Position numbers and translations under genes: made by a program. DNA of 64,000 nucleotides from Rhodospirillum centenum SW (lineage in GTDB: Bacteria > Pseudomonadota > Alphaproteobacteria > Azospirillales > Azospirillaceae). Below the pieces are notes generated by a model. The model had not been told where the DNA came from. It made no database searches and worked only from the letters and a program-made list of their open reading frames with translations. Numbering within the stretch: position 1 is the stretch's first letter; each line of letters opens with the position of its first letter. The stretch is taken from assembly GCF_000016185.1 (NCBI RefSeq), contig NC_011420.2:4085501-4149500 (forward strand), given 5' to 3'. Below are positions 38,269 through 48,510 of this stretch, piece after piece.

Positions 38269-38602
38269 GCGTTCCTCCCATCGGGTGGCGGATACCCGCC
38301 GTGCCATTTCCCTGGGGCTGGCAGAACCCAGCCCGAGCTGCCCCTTTCTTTTATCTTCGGAGCTTCGCAGATAAGAAATAACATGACGATCCGCCCCTGG
38401 CAAGACGACATGAATGAACCGGCGCCGGCATCTGGTGTGTCCGGCTCAGACGGTTCTCCGACACGCAGTATGGATGGTCCGACAGGCTGATCCGATGCCG
38501 GTGCCGGAGCGGGCCGGCCTTGCCCCCGGTCGCGGGAGGGCTGCGTCCGGCCCACGGCGGCCCCCAGGGGCAGCCTCCGGCCGCCCGGTGATCCCGCTGG
38601 GA
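38269..38602. promoter_or_regulatory. Upstream region of the sqr-like gene
   Basis: This gap holds the sqr promoter on the minus strand and the end of the tamB transcript. An inverted repeat TTATCT-N12-AGATAA lies at 38351-38374, about 80-110 bp upstream of the sqr start, and the local sequence is AT-rich, unlike its surroundings. No gene is seen. Confidence 0.5.
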
Positions 38603-38605
38603 TCA
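38589..38605 (-). terminator. Palindromic hairpin containing the tamB stop codon
   Basis: TGATCCC-GCT-GGGATCA is a perfect 7-bp stem with a 3-nt loop. On the minus strand its first three bases are the tamB TGA. There is no T run, so termination strength is uncertain. Confidence 0.4.
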
Positions 38606-41600
38606 GTAATCCCACTGGAACTGGACGCCGACCTTGCTCTCGCGGCCGACTTCACCGCGCAGGCGGATCGCCTCGGTGACGTCGTACTCCACCGTGGCGC
38701 GGCTCTCGCCGGTGCCCAGATCCTGCTCCACGCCGAGATAGACCTCGTCGCCGATGTAGCGGCCGGCGGCCACGGTGCCCAGGCCCTCGCCGGTTTCCGA
38801 GCCGCGCAGCTCCAGCCGGTCCACCCCCAGGGAGCGTCGGAAATCGTCCAGCACGCCGGGGCCGCTGCCCAGAACGCCCGTGAGCTGGGCGGCGCTCTGG
38901 GCGAGCTGCACCGCCTCCAGCGCGGACAGGTCGCCCAGGCCCCGGTCGAACAGCAGCCGGGCCAGCACCTCGTCCTCCGGCAGGGCCGGTTCGGAGGTCA
39001 GCTTGACCGCCGGCTTGGACGGGGTGCCGCTGACGGCGATGATGGCGGTCAGGTTGCCGCGCTCGGCGCGCGCTTCCAGGTCCAGCCGCGGCTCCAGCGA
39101 ACCGTCGCCGGTGAAGGTCAGGACCCCGCGGCTGAGGGCGAAGGTCTGGCCCAGCACGTCGGCCTGTCCCTTCAGCAGCGTGATGGCGCCGACCACCAGC
39201 GGTTCGTCCGTGGAGCCGCGCACGTCCAGGTCGGCCTTGAATTCGGCATCCACGCCGCGGCCCTGGATGTAGATCTCGTTCGGTGCCTGCACGTCCAGGT
39301 CCAGGTTGATCCGGATGCCGGTGTCGGGGGCAGGGGGCTCGGGCGCCGTCTCGGCCACGGCCGTGGGCGGCGGCGGGGCATCGCCGGCCGGTGCCGCCGG
39401 ACGGTCCAGGCCGGCACGGTCCGGCGCGCTGCGGCCGCCCGGCGGCTTGTGCCCGGGCACCCGCATGGACCGGGCTATTTCCTCCGCGCCGGGGCTGTTG
39501 ACCTCCTGGATCTCCAGGTCCACCACCTGCCGCGGCAGCCGGTCGGGGATGCTCACATTGGCCTGCCGGATACGCACCCCGCCCGACAGCAGCGCCTGCA
39601 CGAAGCTGCCGCGCAGGGTCAGGTCGGCGTCGGCATCGGCCCGGACCAGATCGGTCTGCGCCACGCGGGCGCGGTCGGCCAGCAGGCGCAGGTCGATCTG
39701 GCGGTCCCCGAAGGCGGGGTCCAGACGCACGGCGCCGCTCAGCTCGATCCGGCCCCCGTTGGGCGTGCGGCCTTGCAGGTCGCGCACGCGCAGCCCGTCC
39801 GGGTCGCCGACCAGGGTGCCCTGGATCTCCTGGACGACGGTGCCCAGCGTCTGATTCTCGTAGCGTCCCCCGGCGATGCTGGCGGTTCCGGCCAGGGCGG
39901 TGTCTCCCGCCGTGCCCGTCAGGTCCAGATCGGCGGTCAGCCGGCCGGCGATGCGGTCGCCGCTGGCGGCCAGCAGGTCGTTGAGCTGCGACAGCTCCAG
40001 GGTGCCCTCCAGGCTGCCGGAGACCGGCCGGTCCGCCGGTACGGCGAAGGACAGGGGGGCGGCCGCCAGCACCAGCGGCAGGTCGGCGCGGGCGGTCAGG
40101 TCGGCCGTGCCGGCCTTGCTGTCCGTCTCCGCCGTCAGCCGGGCCCGGCCGCCGCGCCAGTCGCCGGTGATGCGGATGTCCACGGGGGCGATCACGGTCT
40201 GCTCCGCCGGGGCGACGCGGAAGCGGGCGATGGTCAGACGCAGGTTGCCGGTCGGGTCGGCCGGGCTGCCGCCCAGGGTCAGGGTCCCGTCCAGGCTGCC
40301 GTCCACGGTCAGGGTCGGATCGGCCAGTTGCAGGAGCGCGAGTGGAACCGAGCGCAGCCGGGCGTCGGCCTGGAAGCGCCGTGGACCCAGGTCGGCCTCC
40401 AGCGCGATGCGGGCGTCGGCGGAGGCGAGCGCCAGCCCGTCCACCCGCAGGCTCCCGTCGCCGAAGGCCAGCACCGCCGGCTTCGTCAATCGCAGCGGGG
40501 TGCCGCCAAGGTCGGCGGACAGGCGCTCCAGCGCGATCCGGGTCGCGTCCGCGTCCTGCCCCAGGGTCGCGGCCCCGCTCAGGGTCAGGGGCTGCCCGGC
40601 CCGTCGGCCCGCCGCCTCCACCGTCAGGGCGGCGGCCGTCAGGGGGCCGCGGGCGGTGGCCTCCAGCCGTTCCAGGGTCATGTCGGATGCGCGCAGCCCG
40701 CTGCCGCTCAGGCGCAGGTCCAGCGTCGGCTTCGTCACGGCGTCGCTGATGCTCCCGGACAGTGCGATCCGGCGGGCTCCCTGGCCGGCGCCGGGCCGGT
40801 CCAGCTCGCGCAGGGTCGCGTCCAGCTCCACCCGCTGCCCGCCGCGCCGGGTGCTCAGCACGACGCGGCCCTCGCCCCGGCCCGACAGCTTCTGGCCGGC
40901 CAGCGCGGCCAGCGGTGACAGGTCGGGCAGGCCGGCCGTGAGCGTGCCGTCGGCGGTGCGGGCGGCAAGATCGGCCACCACGTCGCCCGTGACGCTGTTC
41001 TCCGCGACCCGGAGGTCCAGATCGGAAAGCCGCAGGCTGTCCCCGGCCAGGGCGAAGCGGCCGGACAGTCGGGCCGGTTCGCCTTCCACCTGCGTCCGGG
41101 CGCTCAGCGTCCCCTCGGGGGCGGCGGGCAGGCCGGTGGCGGAAAGCTCCAGCGTGGCCTCTCCGTAGCGCCGCCCCTGCACGGCAAGGTCGGCGGCGCT
41201 GCCCGTCGCCTCCAGGTCCAGGGCTTCCGTCGGCCCCGCGATCCGGGCGGTGAGCTGCACCGAGCCCGCCAGCGGCGTACCCAGCGCCGCTCCCAGCGGC
41301 GCCAGATCGGCGAGCGTCGCCTTCGTCTCCGCCGTCAGCCGCCCGGCCTCCAGCCGGGCGGTGCCGGAAGCCGCCAGCCGGCCCGTCTTCAGCGACAGGG
41401 CGGGAACCCGGAGCGCGTCGTCGCTGACGATGCGGCCGGCCAGTTTCGTCTCAGGCCCCAGAAGGGCATCCGCGGCGGCGATGCCGGTGGCGAGCTTCCG
41501 TCCGGTGGCGTCGATCTCCGCCGTCAGCACGCCGTTCCGGCGGGTGATCCCCGCCGTTGCCGCCAGCGCCCCGGACAGGTCGGTGCCGGCCAGCCCCGAC

Positions 41601-43069
41601 AGGGGGGCCAGGCTGTCCGCCGTCAGCCGGAGGGCCGCCTCGGCCTCCGTCCCCCAGCCGCGCAGGGTGGCGCTGCCGGTGGCATCCAGGGCGGGGGCAT
41701 CCAGGGACAGCCGGTCCAGCCGGACCACCCCCTCCGCCGTCTCCACCATGCCGCCGGCCGACAGGATGGTGCGCGGGGCCAGCAGGGGGGCCAGCCGCGC
41801 ATCCCCTGCCGTGGCGCCCTGGAGCATGGCCGTCGCCGTCACCGCCAGCCGGTCGAAGCCGTCCTGCGGCTCCACGGTGGCGTCCAGCACCAGCGTCTCC
41901 GCACCGAACTGGCCCCAGGCGGGGTCGTCGGCGGTCAGTCTGGCGACGATGGCGGGGCCGGCAGCCGGCCCTTCGATCCGGGCGGCGAGCTGGGCGTTGC
42001 CGAAGACCGGCTCCGTCAGCACCGTATGCAGGGCCGACTCCGCTCCGGCACTGAAGATCAGGCCGGCGTTGAGCGCGTCCGACGCGATGTCGTAGACGCC
42101 CTGGCCGGCCAGCGTTCCGGCGGCGGTGGTGACGGTGAAGCCGTCCAGGGCGATCCGCTCGCCGGGCCGCAGCAGGCCGCCCGCGGCCACCGTGACCGTG
42201 CGGCCCAGCAGGGCGCCGACCGTGTCCGGCGCCAGGGCTGCCACGTTGCCGGACAGGTCCAGGCCGAAGGCGAAGGCATCGCCGGTCGGGCGGATGCGGG
42301 CCTCCCCGGTCGCGCTGGCGACATCGCCGGCGCTGGCCTCCAGGCGTCCGGTCCAGTCGGTCAGGGGGCCTTCGCCGGTGACGGCCACGTCCACCGGCGG
42401 TCGGCCGGGGATCTCCAGCAGCCGGGCCAGCACACCGCCGGCCGGTTCGGCCAGCCGCAGATCCAGATCCAGGCTCGTTCCCGGGACGTAGGTCGCGCGC
42501 AGGGCAGCGGTGCCGGGGCTCTCATCGATGCGCTCGACGCGCAGATCCACGCTGCCGCCCAGCCGGCCGGCGGGCAGACTGCCTTGGCCTCCGGCCGTCA
42601 GCAGGGCAGGGGTGCCGCCCAGCAGGGCCGCCCCCAGTTCGACCCGCTCCAACGCCAGCCGGTCCACGTCCACCGCCACCGGCAGGGAGAAGGGGCCGGC
42701 GTCGGTCTCCGGTTCCGGGTCGGGATCGGACACGGGGGCGCGGGCCACCGCGACACGGCCCGCCGTCAGCGCGTCCACCTGCACGGTGCCGGTCAGCAGA
42801 TCCAGCGGCGACCAGTCCAGCCGCGCCCCCTCCACCGTCAGCCAGACACCCTCGCGGTCGGCCAGGGTCAGCCGGGCGACGCCCAGGTCGAACAGGCCGC
42901 CTTCCGCTCCCTCGATCTCCAACCCGGGGACCAGCGGTTCCACCTGCGCCAGCACCGTCTCCCGTCCGCCGGGCGTGGACAGCCAGACCAGCGCCCCGGC
43001 CACGGCCAGGACGACCAGCCCCAGAAGGGTTCCGACGATCCAGAGGGTCCAACGCAGTGCAGGATGCAT
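38603..43069 (-). CDS. tamB: TamB, translocation and assembly module inner-membrane component
   Basis: The 1488-residue AsmA-like protein has one N-terminal TM helix (about 8-30, LWIVGTLLGLVVLAVAGALVWL) and a very long periplasmic beta-rich body, ending in the conserved TamB/DUF490 domain with the terminal motif KVGVQFQWDY. TamB spans the periplasm and works with TamA in outer-membrane protein insertion and, by recent work, in phospholipid transport. It lies 75 bp after tamA in the same direction, the usual order. Length is within the family range. Confidence 0.94.
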   Translation of the reverse strand: MHPALRWTLWIVGTLLGLVVLAVAGALVWLSTPGGRETVLAQVEPLVPGLEIEGAEGGLFDLGVARLTLADREGVWLTVEGARLDWSPLDLLTGTVQVDALTAGRVAVARAPVSDPDPEPETDAGPFSLPVAVDVDRLALERVELGAALLGGTPALLTAGGQGSLPAGRLGGSVDLRVERIDESPGTAALRATYVPGTSLDLDLRLAEPAGGVLARLLEIPGRPPVDVAVTGEGPLTDWTGRLEASAGDVASATGEARIRPTGDAFAFGLDLSGNVAALAPDTVGALLGRTVTVAAGGLLRPGERIALDGFTVTTAAGTLAGQGVYDIASDALNAGLIFSAGAESALHTVLTEPVFGNAQLAARIEGPAAGPAIVARLTADDPAWGQFGAETLVLDATVEPQDGFDRLAVTATAMLQGATAGDARLAPLLAPRTILSAGGMVETAEGVVRLDRLSLDAPALDATGSATLRGWGTEAEAALRLTADSLAPLSGLAGTDLSGALAATAGITRRNGVLTAEIDATGRKLATGIAAADALLGPETKLAGRIVSDDALRVPALSLKTGRLAASGTARLEAGRLTAETKATLADLAPLGAALGTPLAGSVQLTARIAGPTEALDLEATGSAADLAVQGRRYGEATLELSATGLPAAPEGTLSARTQVEGEPARLSGRFALAGDSLRLSDLDLRVAENSVTGDVVADLAARTADGTLTAGLPDLSPLAALAGQKLSGRGEGRVVLSTRRGGQRVELDATLRELDRPGAGQGARRIALSGSISDAVTKPTLDLRLSGSGLRASDMTLERLEATARGPLTAAALTVEAAGRRAGQPLTLSGAATLGQDADATRIALERLSADLGGTPLRLTKPAVLAFGDGSLRVDGLALASADARIALEADLGPRRFQADARLRSVPLALLQLADPTLTVDGSLDGTLTLGGSPADPTGNLRLTIARFRVAPAEQTVIAPVDIRITGDWRGGRARLTAETDSKAGTADLTARADLPLVLAAAPLSFAVPADRPVSGSLEGTLELSQLNDLLAASGDRIAGRLTADLDLTGTAGDTALAGTASIAGGRYENQTLGTVVQEIQGTLVGDPDGLRVRDLQGRTPNGGRIELSGAVRLDPAFGDRQIDLRLLADRARVAQTDLVRADADADLTLRGSFVQALLSGGVRIRQANVSIPDRLPRQVVDLEIQEVNSPGAEEIARSMRVPGHKPPGGRSAPDRAGLDRPAAPAGDAPPPPTAVAETAPEPPAPDTGIRINLDLDVQAPNEIYIQGRGVDAEFKADLDVRGSTDEPLVVGAITLLKGQADVLGQTFALSRGVLTFTGDGSLEPRLDLEARAERGNLTAIIAVSGTPSKPAVKLTSEPALPEDEVLARLLFDRGLGDLSALEAVQLAQSAAQLTGVLGSGPGVLDDFRRSLGVDRLELRGSETGEGLGTVAAGRYIGDEVYLGVEQDLGTGESRATVEYDVTEAIRLRGEVGRESKVGVQFQWDY

Positions 43070-43144
43070 CCGGCTTCCCCGCCTTCTTCTTTCATTTCAC
43101 ACGGACCCGGCGGGATGCCGCGTCCGGACCGGCCCCCGGCGGCG

Positions 43145-45004
43145 TCAGAACGCCTGTCCGATGCTGACATAGAACTGGAAACTGGAATCGCCCTCCTGCT
43201 TGTTCAGCGGAACGGCGAAGTCCACCCGGATCGGGCCGATCCCGGTGTAGTAGCGGGCACCGATGCCGGCGCCCCAGCGCAGCTCCTCCCCGAAATCGGG
43301 GAAGGTCTCGTCATAGACGTTGCCGGCATCCACGAAGGGCACGATGCCGATGCTGTCGGTCACCTTGATGCGCAGTTCGACACTCGCCTCGATCAGCGAC
43401 TTGCCGCCCAGCGGGTCGCCGTCGGGGGCCTTCGGGCCGACCTCCTGGTAGCCGTAGCCGCGGATCGAGCCGCCGCCGCCGGCATAGAACCGCTTGTCGG
43501 CGGGCACCCCCGCCAGCGTCGAGCCGAAGATGCTGCCGTAGGAGAGGCGCCCCGCGGCCACGTAGTCGCCGCTGCCGGTCAGGTCCCAGTAGGTGCTGCC
43601 GGTCAGCCGGCTGACGGTGAAGTTGTCGCTGTCCCCGAAGGGGACGACATAGGGCGTCACCAGGGCGCTCAGGCGGAAGCCGGATGTGGGGTTCAGCAGA
43701 TCGTTGCTGCGGTCCCAGGTCACCGCCGCGGGCACGCCGACCAGGGTGTTCGTCGTCTCCCGCAGCCCGTCCTCGACGCGCGACTGTTCGAAGGTCACGC
43801 CCAGGCTGCCGGTCAGGCTGTCCGTCAGCGGCCGTTCGACGATGGCGGACAGCACGACGGCATCGCGCCGGTAGGCGTCGGGCCGTTCCGACAGGATCTC
43901 GCCCGACAGGGACAGCGACTGGCCCCGGCTCAGAAAATCCGGCTCGCGGTAGAGCACGTTCAGATTGTAGTCGTAGTCCGTCGGGTTCAGGTTCGCATCG
44001 CGGGCGATGCCGGAGATTTCGGCGCCGACCCGGAGCCGCTCCGCCCCGCCCAGCAGGTTGCGGTGACCCCAGTAGGCGTTGGCGCCGAACCCCTCCGAGG
44101 TGGAATAGTCGAAGCCGAAGCCGATGAAGCGCATGTCCTGTTCGCGCACGACGACGTTCACCGGGGCTTCCGTTCCCTGCGCGGGCTCCGGCCCCAAGGC
44201 CAGCCGGACGCTGTTGAAGACGCCCAGTTCCGTCAGGGATTCCTGGGCCTTGTCCATCAGGGCGGGGTCGTAGCGGTCGCCCCGTTTCCAGGGCAGGCGT
44301 CGGCGGACGGCGATCCCCCCCACCGTGTCCAGACCACTGACGCTGACCTCTCCGAACTGCACCAAGGGGCCCGGCAGTACCGTGAAGTCGATGTCCATGG
44401 CCTGGCGGGCATGATCGACCAGCACCCTGCGGTCCAGCACCCGGGCATAGGCATAGCCCTCCGCCGCCAGCCGGGCGCGCAGCCGGTCCTCCGCGTCCAT
44501 CACGGCGGCGCCGCGGGCGGGGGAACCGGGGGGCAGCCCCACGTCCCCGGGCGCGATCGCGCCGCCCGGCAGCACCTCTCCCGATGTCGTCCGGACGGAG
44601 ACGGTGCCGATGGTGTAACGCTGCCCCGGCCGGACCCGGACCGTGACCGTAGCCGGGCTGGCGCCGGTGTCCACGTCGATGTCCAGCACGGCGGCGAAAT
44701 ATCCCTCCGACCGCAGCGCGGCGGCCAGCCGGTCACGGTCCGCCTCGGCCCGCCGACGCAGGCCGATGGGGGAGGGGGGCGGCTGGTCGCGCAGGGCGAC
44801 CAGCCGGGACACCTCCTCCAGCAGCCCGCGCACATCGCCGGTTCCGTCCAGCCCGGTCAGCTCGACGGTGTAGGGGGTCTCCTGCGCCCTGGCGGCCTTC
44901 GGCTGCGTCAGCAGGACCGGCAGCGCCAACAGCACCAGCAGGGGCAGGAAACGGATGGGGAAGCCGGCCTGTCGGGCCGTCGGGGGTGGCATCATGTCGG
45001 ACAT
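43145..45004 (-). CDS. tamA: TamA, BamA-related outer-membrane assembly protein
   Basis: The 619-residue protein has a signal peptide (LPLLVLLALPVLLTQPKAARA), three POTRA domains (about 45-320) and a C-terminal 16-stranded Omp85 barrel. The barrel shows the GAGGSIRGYGYQEVGP motif (VRGF/Y type) and ends with ...FQFYVSIGQAF, a typical outer-membrane C-terminal Phe signature. It partners with TamB. The start at 45004 lacks an obvious Shine-Dalgarno; ATGs at 44995 and 44992 are alternatives. Confidence 0.94.
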   Translation of the reverse strand: MSDMMPPPTARQAGFPIRFLPLLVLLALPVLLTQPKAARAQETPYTVELTGLDGTGDVRGLLEEVSRLVALRDQPPPSPIGLRRRAEADRDRLAAALRSEGYFAAVLDIDVDTGASPATVTVRVRPGQRYTIGTVSVRTTSGEVLPGGAIAPGDVGLPPGSPARGAAVMDAEDRLRARLAAEGYAYARVLDRRVLVDHARQAMDIDFTVLPGPLVQFGEVSVSGLDTVGGIAVRRRLPWKRGDRYDPALMDKAQESLTELGVFNSVRLALGPEPAQGTEAPVNVVVREQDMRFIGFGFDYSTSEGFGANAYWGHRNLLGGAERLRVGAEISGIARDANLNPTDYDYNLNVLYREPDFLSRGQSLSLSGEILSERPDAYRRDAVVLSAIVERPLTDSLTGSLGVTFEQSRVEDGLRETTNTLVGVPAAVTWDRSNDLLNPTSGFRLSALVTPYVVPFGDSDNFTVSRLTGSTYWDLTGSGDYVAAGRLSYGSIFGSTLAGVPADKRFYAGGGGSIRGYGYQEVGPKAPDGDPLGGKSLIEASVELRIKVTDSIGIVPFVDAGNVYDETFPDFGEELRWGAGIGARYYTGIGPIRVDFAVPLNKQEGDSSFQFYVSIGQAF

Positions 45005-45089
45005 AACGGTCGCGGGCGGCGGGAGGACACTCTGTCCGGCGAAATGGGGCGAAAAACCGGATGAGCGGCCTCCCGGCCGGGGCCCGCGT

Positions 45090-46592
45090 CTACTGGAACG
45101 CCGCCTCGACGAAGCTGCGCAGCTTGCGGCTGTGCAGCTTCTCCAGCCCGTAGTCGCGCATGATCTCCAGCGCCAGCATGCCGATGGCCAGGTGCTGGTC
45201 CACCCGCTCGCGGTAGAACCGGTTGGCCATGCCCGGCAGCTTCAGCTCGCCGTGCAGCGGCTTGTCGGAGACGCACAGCAGCGTGCCGTAGGGCACCCGG
45301 AAACGGAAGCCGTTGGCGGCGACGGTGGCGCTCTCCATGTCCAGCGCGATGGCGCGGGACTGGCTGAAGCGCTGCACCGGCTCGCGGTAGTCGCGCAGCT
45401 CCCAGTTGCGGTTGTCGATGGTGGCGACGGTCCCCGTCCGCATGATCGCCTTCAGGTCATAGCCTTCCAGCCCGGTGATGCGGGCCACCGCCCCTTCCAG
45501 CGCCACCTGCACCTCGGCCAGCGGCGGCACCGGAACCCAGGTCGGCAGGTCGGCGTCCAGCACCTTGTCCTCGCGGACATAGCCGTGCGCCAGCACGTAG
45601 TCGCCCAGCCGCTGGGTGTCGCGCAGGCCGGCGCAGTGGCCCAGCATCAGCCAGACATGCGGGCGCAGCACGGCGATGTGGTCGCTGATCGTCTTGGCGT
45701 TGGAGGGGCCGACGCCGATGTTGACGATGGTGATGCCGTTCCCGTCCGCCCGCTTCAGGTGGTAGGCCGGCATCTGCGGCAGCCGCGCTGCCCGCTCGCC
45801 CTCCGGCTCCCGGCCGGGATGCACCGCCTGGTTCCAGGTGATGCGGTCGCCCGGTTCGACGAAGGCGACATACTGCCGGCGGTATTCGGCCACCGCCGGA
45901 TCGTCGGCGGGCTGCATGATCTCGTGCCCGCGGCGCACGAACTCGTCGATGTAGAACTGGTAGTTCGTGAACAGCACGTAGTTCTGCACATGGTCCGGGC
46001 TGGTCGCCGTGTAGTGCTTCAGCCGGTGCAGGCTGTAGTCCACCCGTGGCGCCGTGAACAGGGCCAGCGGCTCCGGCTCGCCCGGCGGGGTCACATGCGT
46101 GCCGTTGACGATGCTGTCGTCCATCAGCGACAGGTCGGGCAGGTCGAAGAACTCCCGGAGCTGGTGCAGCCGCTCGGGATCCAGGTTGCCCTCCACATGC
46201 ATGCCTTCCGGAAAGGCGAACTGGATCGGGATGGGGACATCGGAGACCCCGACCTCCAGCGGTGCGGCGTGGTTCTTCAGGAGCTGCCGGAACTGCTCGC
46301 GGTAATAGTGGCCGAAGATGTCCGGCCGGGTCAGCGTCGTGCGGTAGAGGCCCGGGGCCGCGACGAACCCGAAGGAGAGACGGCTGTCCACCCGGGGCTC
46401 GTGCTGGACGCGGATCTGTACGAAGGGATAGCAGGCCCGCACCCGCCCGCCCAGGTCGGCGCCGCCGGCGAAGGCGGCGAATCGGTCGCGCAGATGGCCC
46501 GCGGCGATGTCGTACAGCTCGGCGACGCGGCGCAGCGCCGCGTCAGCATCCTGGAAACTCTCGATCTTTCCATGTTCGACCGTGCCAGGCAC
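45090..46592 (-). CDS. amn: AMP nucleosidase
   Basis: The 500-residue cytoplasmic enzyme splits AMP into adenine and ribose 5-phosphate, balancing purine pools. The N-terminal AMP-nucleosidase domain (about 1-190) precedes a nucleoside-phosphorylase-type catalytic domain with NIGVGPSNAKTISDH, LGHCAGLRDTQRLGDYV and ALDMESATVAANGFRFRVPYGTLLCVSDKPLHGE. The Glu of DMES and the Asp of SDKP are the conserved catalytic pair. Length matches the family. It seems to be transcribed apart from tamA, though only 85 bp separate them. Confidence 0.94.
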   Translation of the reverse strand: MPGTVEHGKIESFQDADAALRRVAELYDIAAGHLRDRFAAFAGGADLGGRVRACYPFVQIRVQHEPRVDSRLSFGFVAAPGLYRTTLTRPDIFGHYYREQFRQLLKNHAAPLEVGVSDVPIPIQFAFPEGMHVEGNLDPERLHQLREFFDLPDLSLMDDSIVNGTHVTPPGEPEPLALFTAPRVDYSLHRLKHYTATSPDHVQNYVLFTNYQFYIDEFVRRGHEIMQPADDPAVAEYRRQYVAFVEPGDRITWNQAVHPGREPEGERAARLPQMPAYHLKRADGNGITIVNIGVGPSNAKTISDHIAVLRPHVWLMLGHCAGLRDTQRLGDYVLAHGYVREDKVLDADLPTWVPVPPLAEVQVALEGAVARITGLEGYDLKAIMRTGTVATIDNRNWELRDYREPVQRFSQSRAIALDMESATVAANGFRFRVPYGTLLCVSDKPLHGELKLPGMANRFYRERVDQHLAIGMLALEIMRDYGLEKLHSRKLRSFVEAAFQ

Positions 46593-46717
46593 GTCGTCCT
46601 CCTCTTCTTTCCTTTTCTTCTCCTTCGTCCCCTCTCATTCCGGCACGGTCCGGTCAAGCGGGATGTGAAGACCGCGGGGGTGGCCGTGGCCGGCCGGCCG
46701 GGGCTATGGTGGCGTCC

Positions 46718-47554
46718 ATGCGGACGCTCCGGTTTCTCCTCCTCCCGCTTCTGGCCGCGATGCTGACGCCGTGGCCGGCGCTGTCCCAGACCGCCCCGCA
46801 GCGGCCGGCGCTGCCGGGCATCATCGGGGCGGACGACCGCCGGCCGTTCGAGCCCGACGTCTGGCCCTACACCGCGATCGGCCGGGTGAACCGGGAGGCG
46901 GGCGGCTTCTGCACCGGCACGCTGGTGGCGCCGCGGCTGGTGCTGACGGCGGCGCACTGCCTGCTGCATCCCCGAACGCGGCTGTTCGTGCCGGCCCACA
47001 CCCTCCATTTCGTGGCGGGTTACCGGCGCGGGGAGTTCGCGGTACATGCCCGCGGCGTGTCCTATGAGGTGGGGCCGGGCTACCGGCCCGGGCGCGGTGC
47101 CAGCCTCGCCACGGTCACCCACGACTGGGCGTTGCTGGTGCTGGATGCTCCGGTGGCGCTGCGGCCGGTGCCGGTGCGCCCGCTCTCCCCCGCGGCGGTG
47201 GAGGCGGCGCTGGGCCGGCACACCCTGTCGCGCATCGGCTACGGCCAGGACCGGGCGCACCTGCCGATGCGGGCCGCCGGCTGCGGCCTGACCGGGATCG
47301 GCAGCGGAATCGCCACGGCGCAGGGGCGGGCCGACCCGGACCTCTGGCTGCACGACTGCGACGCCGTGCCGGGGGACAGCGGCTCCGCCATCCTCAGCGG
47401 CAGCGGCGACGACCTGGCCGTGGTGGCGGTGCAGGTCGCCGTCACGAACGCCGGCTACAATGCCGCCGTTTCTGCCGCCGCCTTCGCCCAGGCGCTGGCG
47501 CGGCTCTCCGACGCGGGCGGGGGACTTCCGCCGCCCCCCGCGGCCCCGCGCTGA
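46718..47554 (+). CDS. Secreted trypsin-like serine protease
   Basis: The 278-residue protein has a signal peptide (LRFLLLPLLAAMLTPWPALSQ) and an S1-family fold. The triad is complete: His80 in TAAHC, Asp136 in HDWALLVLD and Ser221 in PGDSGSA. Four Cys (65, 81, 189, 214) are placed to make the two usual disulfides. Trypsin-like proteases are less common in bacteria and often process envelope or secreted proteins. An ATG at 46706 is an alternative start. It converges on the CitE-like gene with only 9 bp between. Confidence 0.87.
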   Translation: MRTLRFLLLPLLAAMLTPWPALSQTAPQRPALPGIIGADDRRPFEPDVWPYTAIGRVNREAGGFCTGTLVAPRLVLTAAHCLLHPRTRLFVPAHTLHFVAGYRRGEFAVHARGVSYEVGPGYRPGRGASLATVTHDWALLVLDAPVALRPVPVRPLSPAAVEAALGRHTLSRIGYGQDRAHLPMRAAGCGLTGIGSGIATAQGRADPDLWLHDCDAVPGDSGSAILSGSGDDLAVVAVQVAVTNAGYNAAVSAAAFAQALARLSDAGGGLPPPPAAPR

Positions 47555-47563
47555 CGGGGGACG

Positions 47564-48430
47564 TCAGCCCGCGATACCCACGGCCTCCGCCAGCGCGACC
47601 AGCCGGCGGGCCTGCTCCACATGCAGCGCCTCGACCAGCTTGCCGTCCACCACCGTGATGCCCTTGCCGGCGGCGGTCGCCTCGGCATGGGCGGCGATCA
47701 GACGGCGGGCGCGGGCGACCTCGTCGGGCGTCGGGGCGAAGGCCCGGTTCGCCGCTTCGATCTGGTTGGGATGGATCAGGGTCTTGCCGTCGAAGCCCAG
47801 GTCCCGCCCCTGCCGGCAGGCGGCCGCCAGCCCGTCGGCGTCGTCCAGGTCCAGATGCACCCCGTCCAGCACGGCCAGCCCGTTCGCCCGGCCGGCCAGC
47901 AGCACGAGTCCGAAGCTCGCCAGGAAGGGCAGGCGGTCGGGCGTGTGGGCGCAGCGCAGGTCCTTCGCCAGATCGGAGGTGCCCATCACCAGGCAGGCGA
48001 GGCGGCGGGAGCCGGCGGCGACCTCGGCCACGGTCAGGACACCGCGCGGCGTCTCCACCATCGCCCACAGGGCGAGGCTCTCCGGCGCCCCGGCGGCGGC
48101 CAGCACCCGCTCCGCCTGGCGCAGCGCCTCCGCCGTCTCCACCTTCGGCAGCAGCACGGCGTCGGCCCCGCAGGTCGCGGCGGCGGTCAGGTCGGCATGG
48201 CCCCAGGGCGTGTCCAGCCCGTTGACCCGCACCACCACCTCGCGTCGGCCGTAGCCGCCCGCCTGCGCCGCGGCGACGACCTGCTCGCGCGCCTGTGCCT
48301 TGGCTTCCGGGGTCACCGCGTCCTCCAGGTCCAGGATCAGCCCGTCCGCGGGCAGCGTCCGGGCCTTCTCCAGCGCCCGGGCGTTCGCACCGGGCATGTA
48401 GAGGACGGAGCGGCGGGGGCGGTCATGCAT
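47564..48430 (-). CDS. HpcH/HpaI-family CoA ester lyase (CitE-like)
   Basis: The 288-residue TIM-barrel enzyme matches the citrate lyase beta/malyl-CoA lyase group: RRSVLYMPGANARALEKA at the start, LILDLEDAVTPEAK (metal-binding Glu/Asp), VRVNGLDTPWG, VLLPKVE, the catalytic ETPRGVL and GFDGKTLIHPNQI. It cleaves or forms an (S)-hydroxyacyl-CoA. Lone copies such as this, without citrate lyase alpha/gamma genes, are typical of citramalyl-, malyl- or methylmalyl-CoA metabolism. The exact substrate cannot be told. The ATG at 48430 has GGGAGA upstream. Confidence 0.87.
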   Translation of the reverse strand: MHDRPRRSVLYMPGANARALEKARTLPADGLILDLEDAVTPEAKAQAREQVVAAAQAGGYGRREVVVRVNGLDTPWGHADLTAAATCGADAVLLPKVETAEALRQAERVLAAAGAPESLALWAMVETPRGVLTVAEVAAGSRRLACLVMGTSDLAKDLRCAHTPDRLPFLASFGLVLLAGRANGLAVLDGVHLDLDDADGLAAACRQGRDLGFDGKTLIHPNQIEAANRAFAPTPDEVARARRLIAAHAEATAAGKGITVVDGKLVEALHVEQARRLVALAEAVGIAG

Positions 48431-48510
48431 GGCGGATCTCCCGGGACCAGGGTTCTCGGCCGGCATCCTAGGCGCTAGGGTCGGATCAGGAAAGCCTGAC
48501 CCGGACCGCG

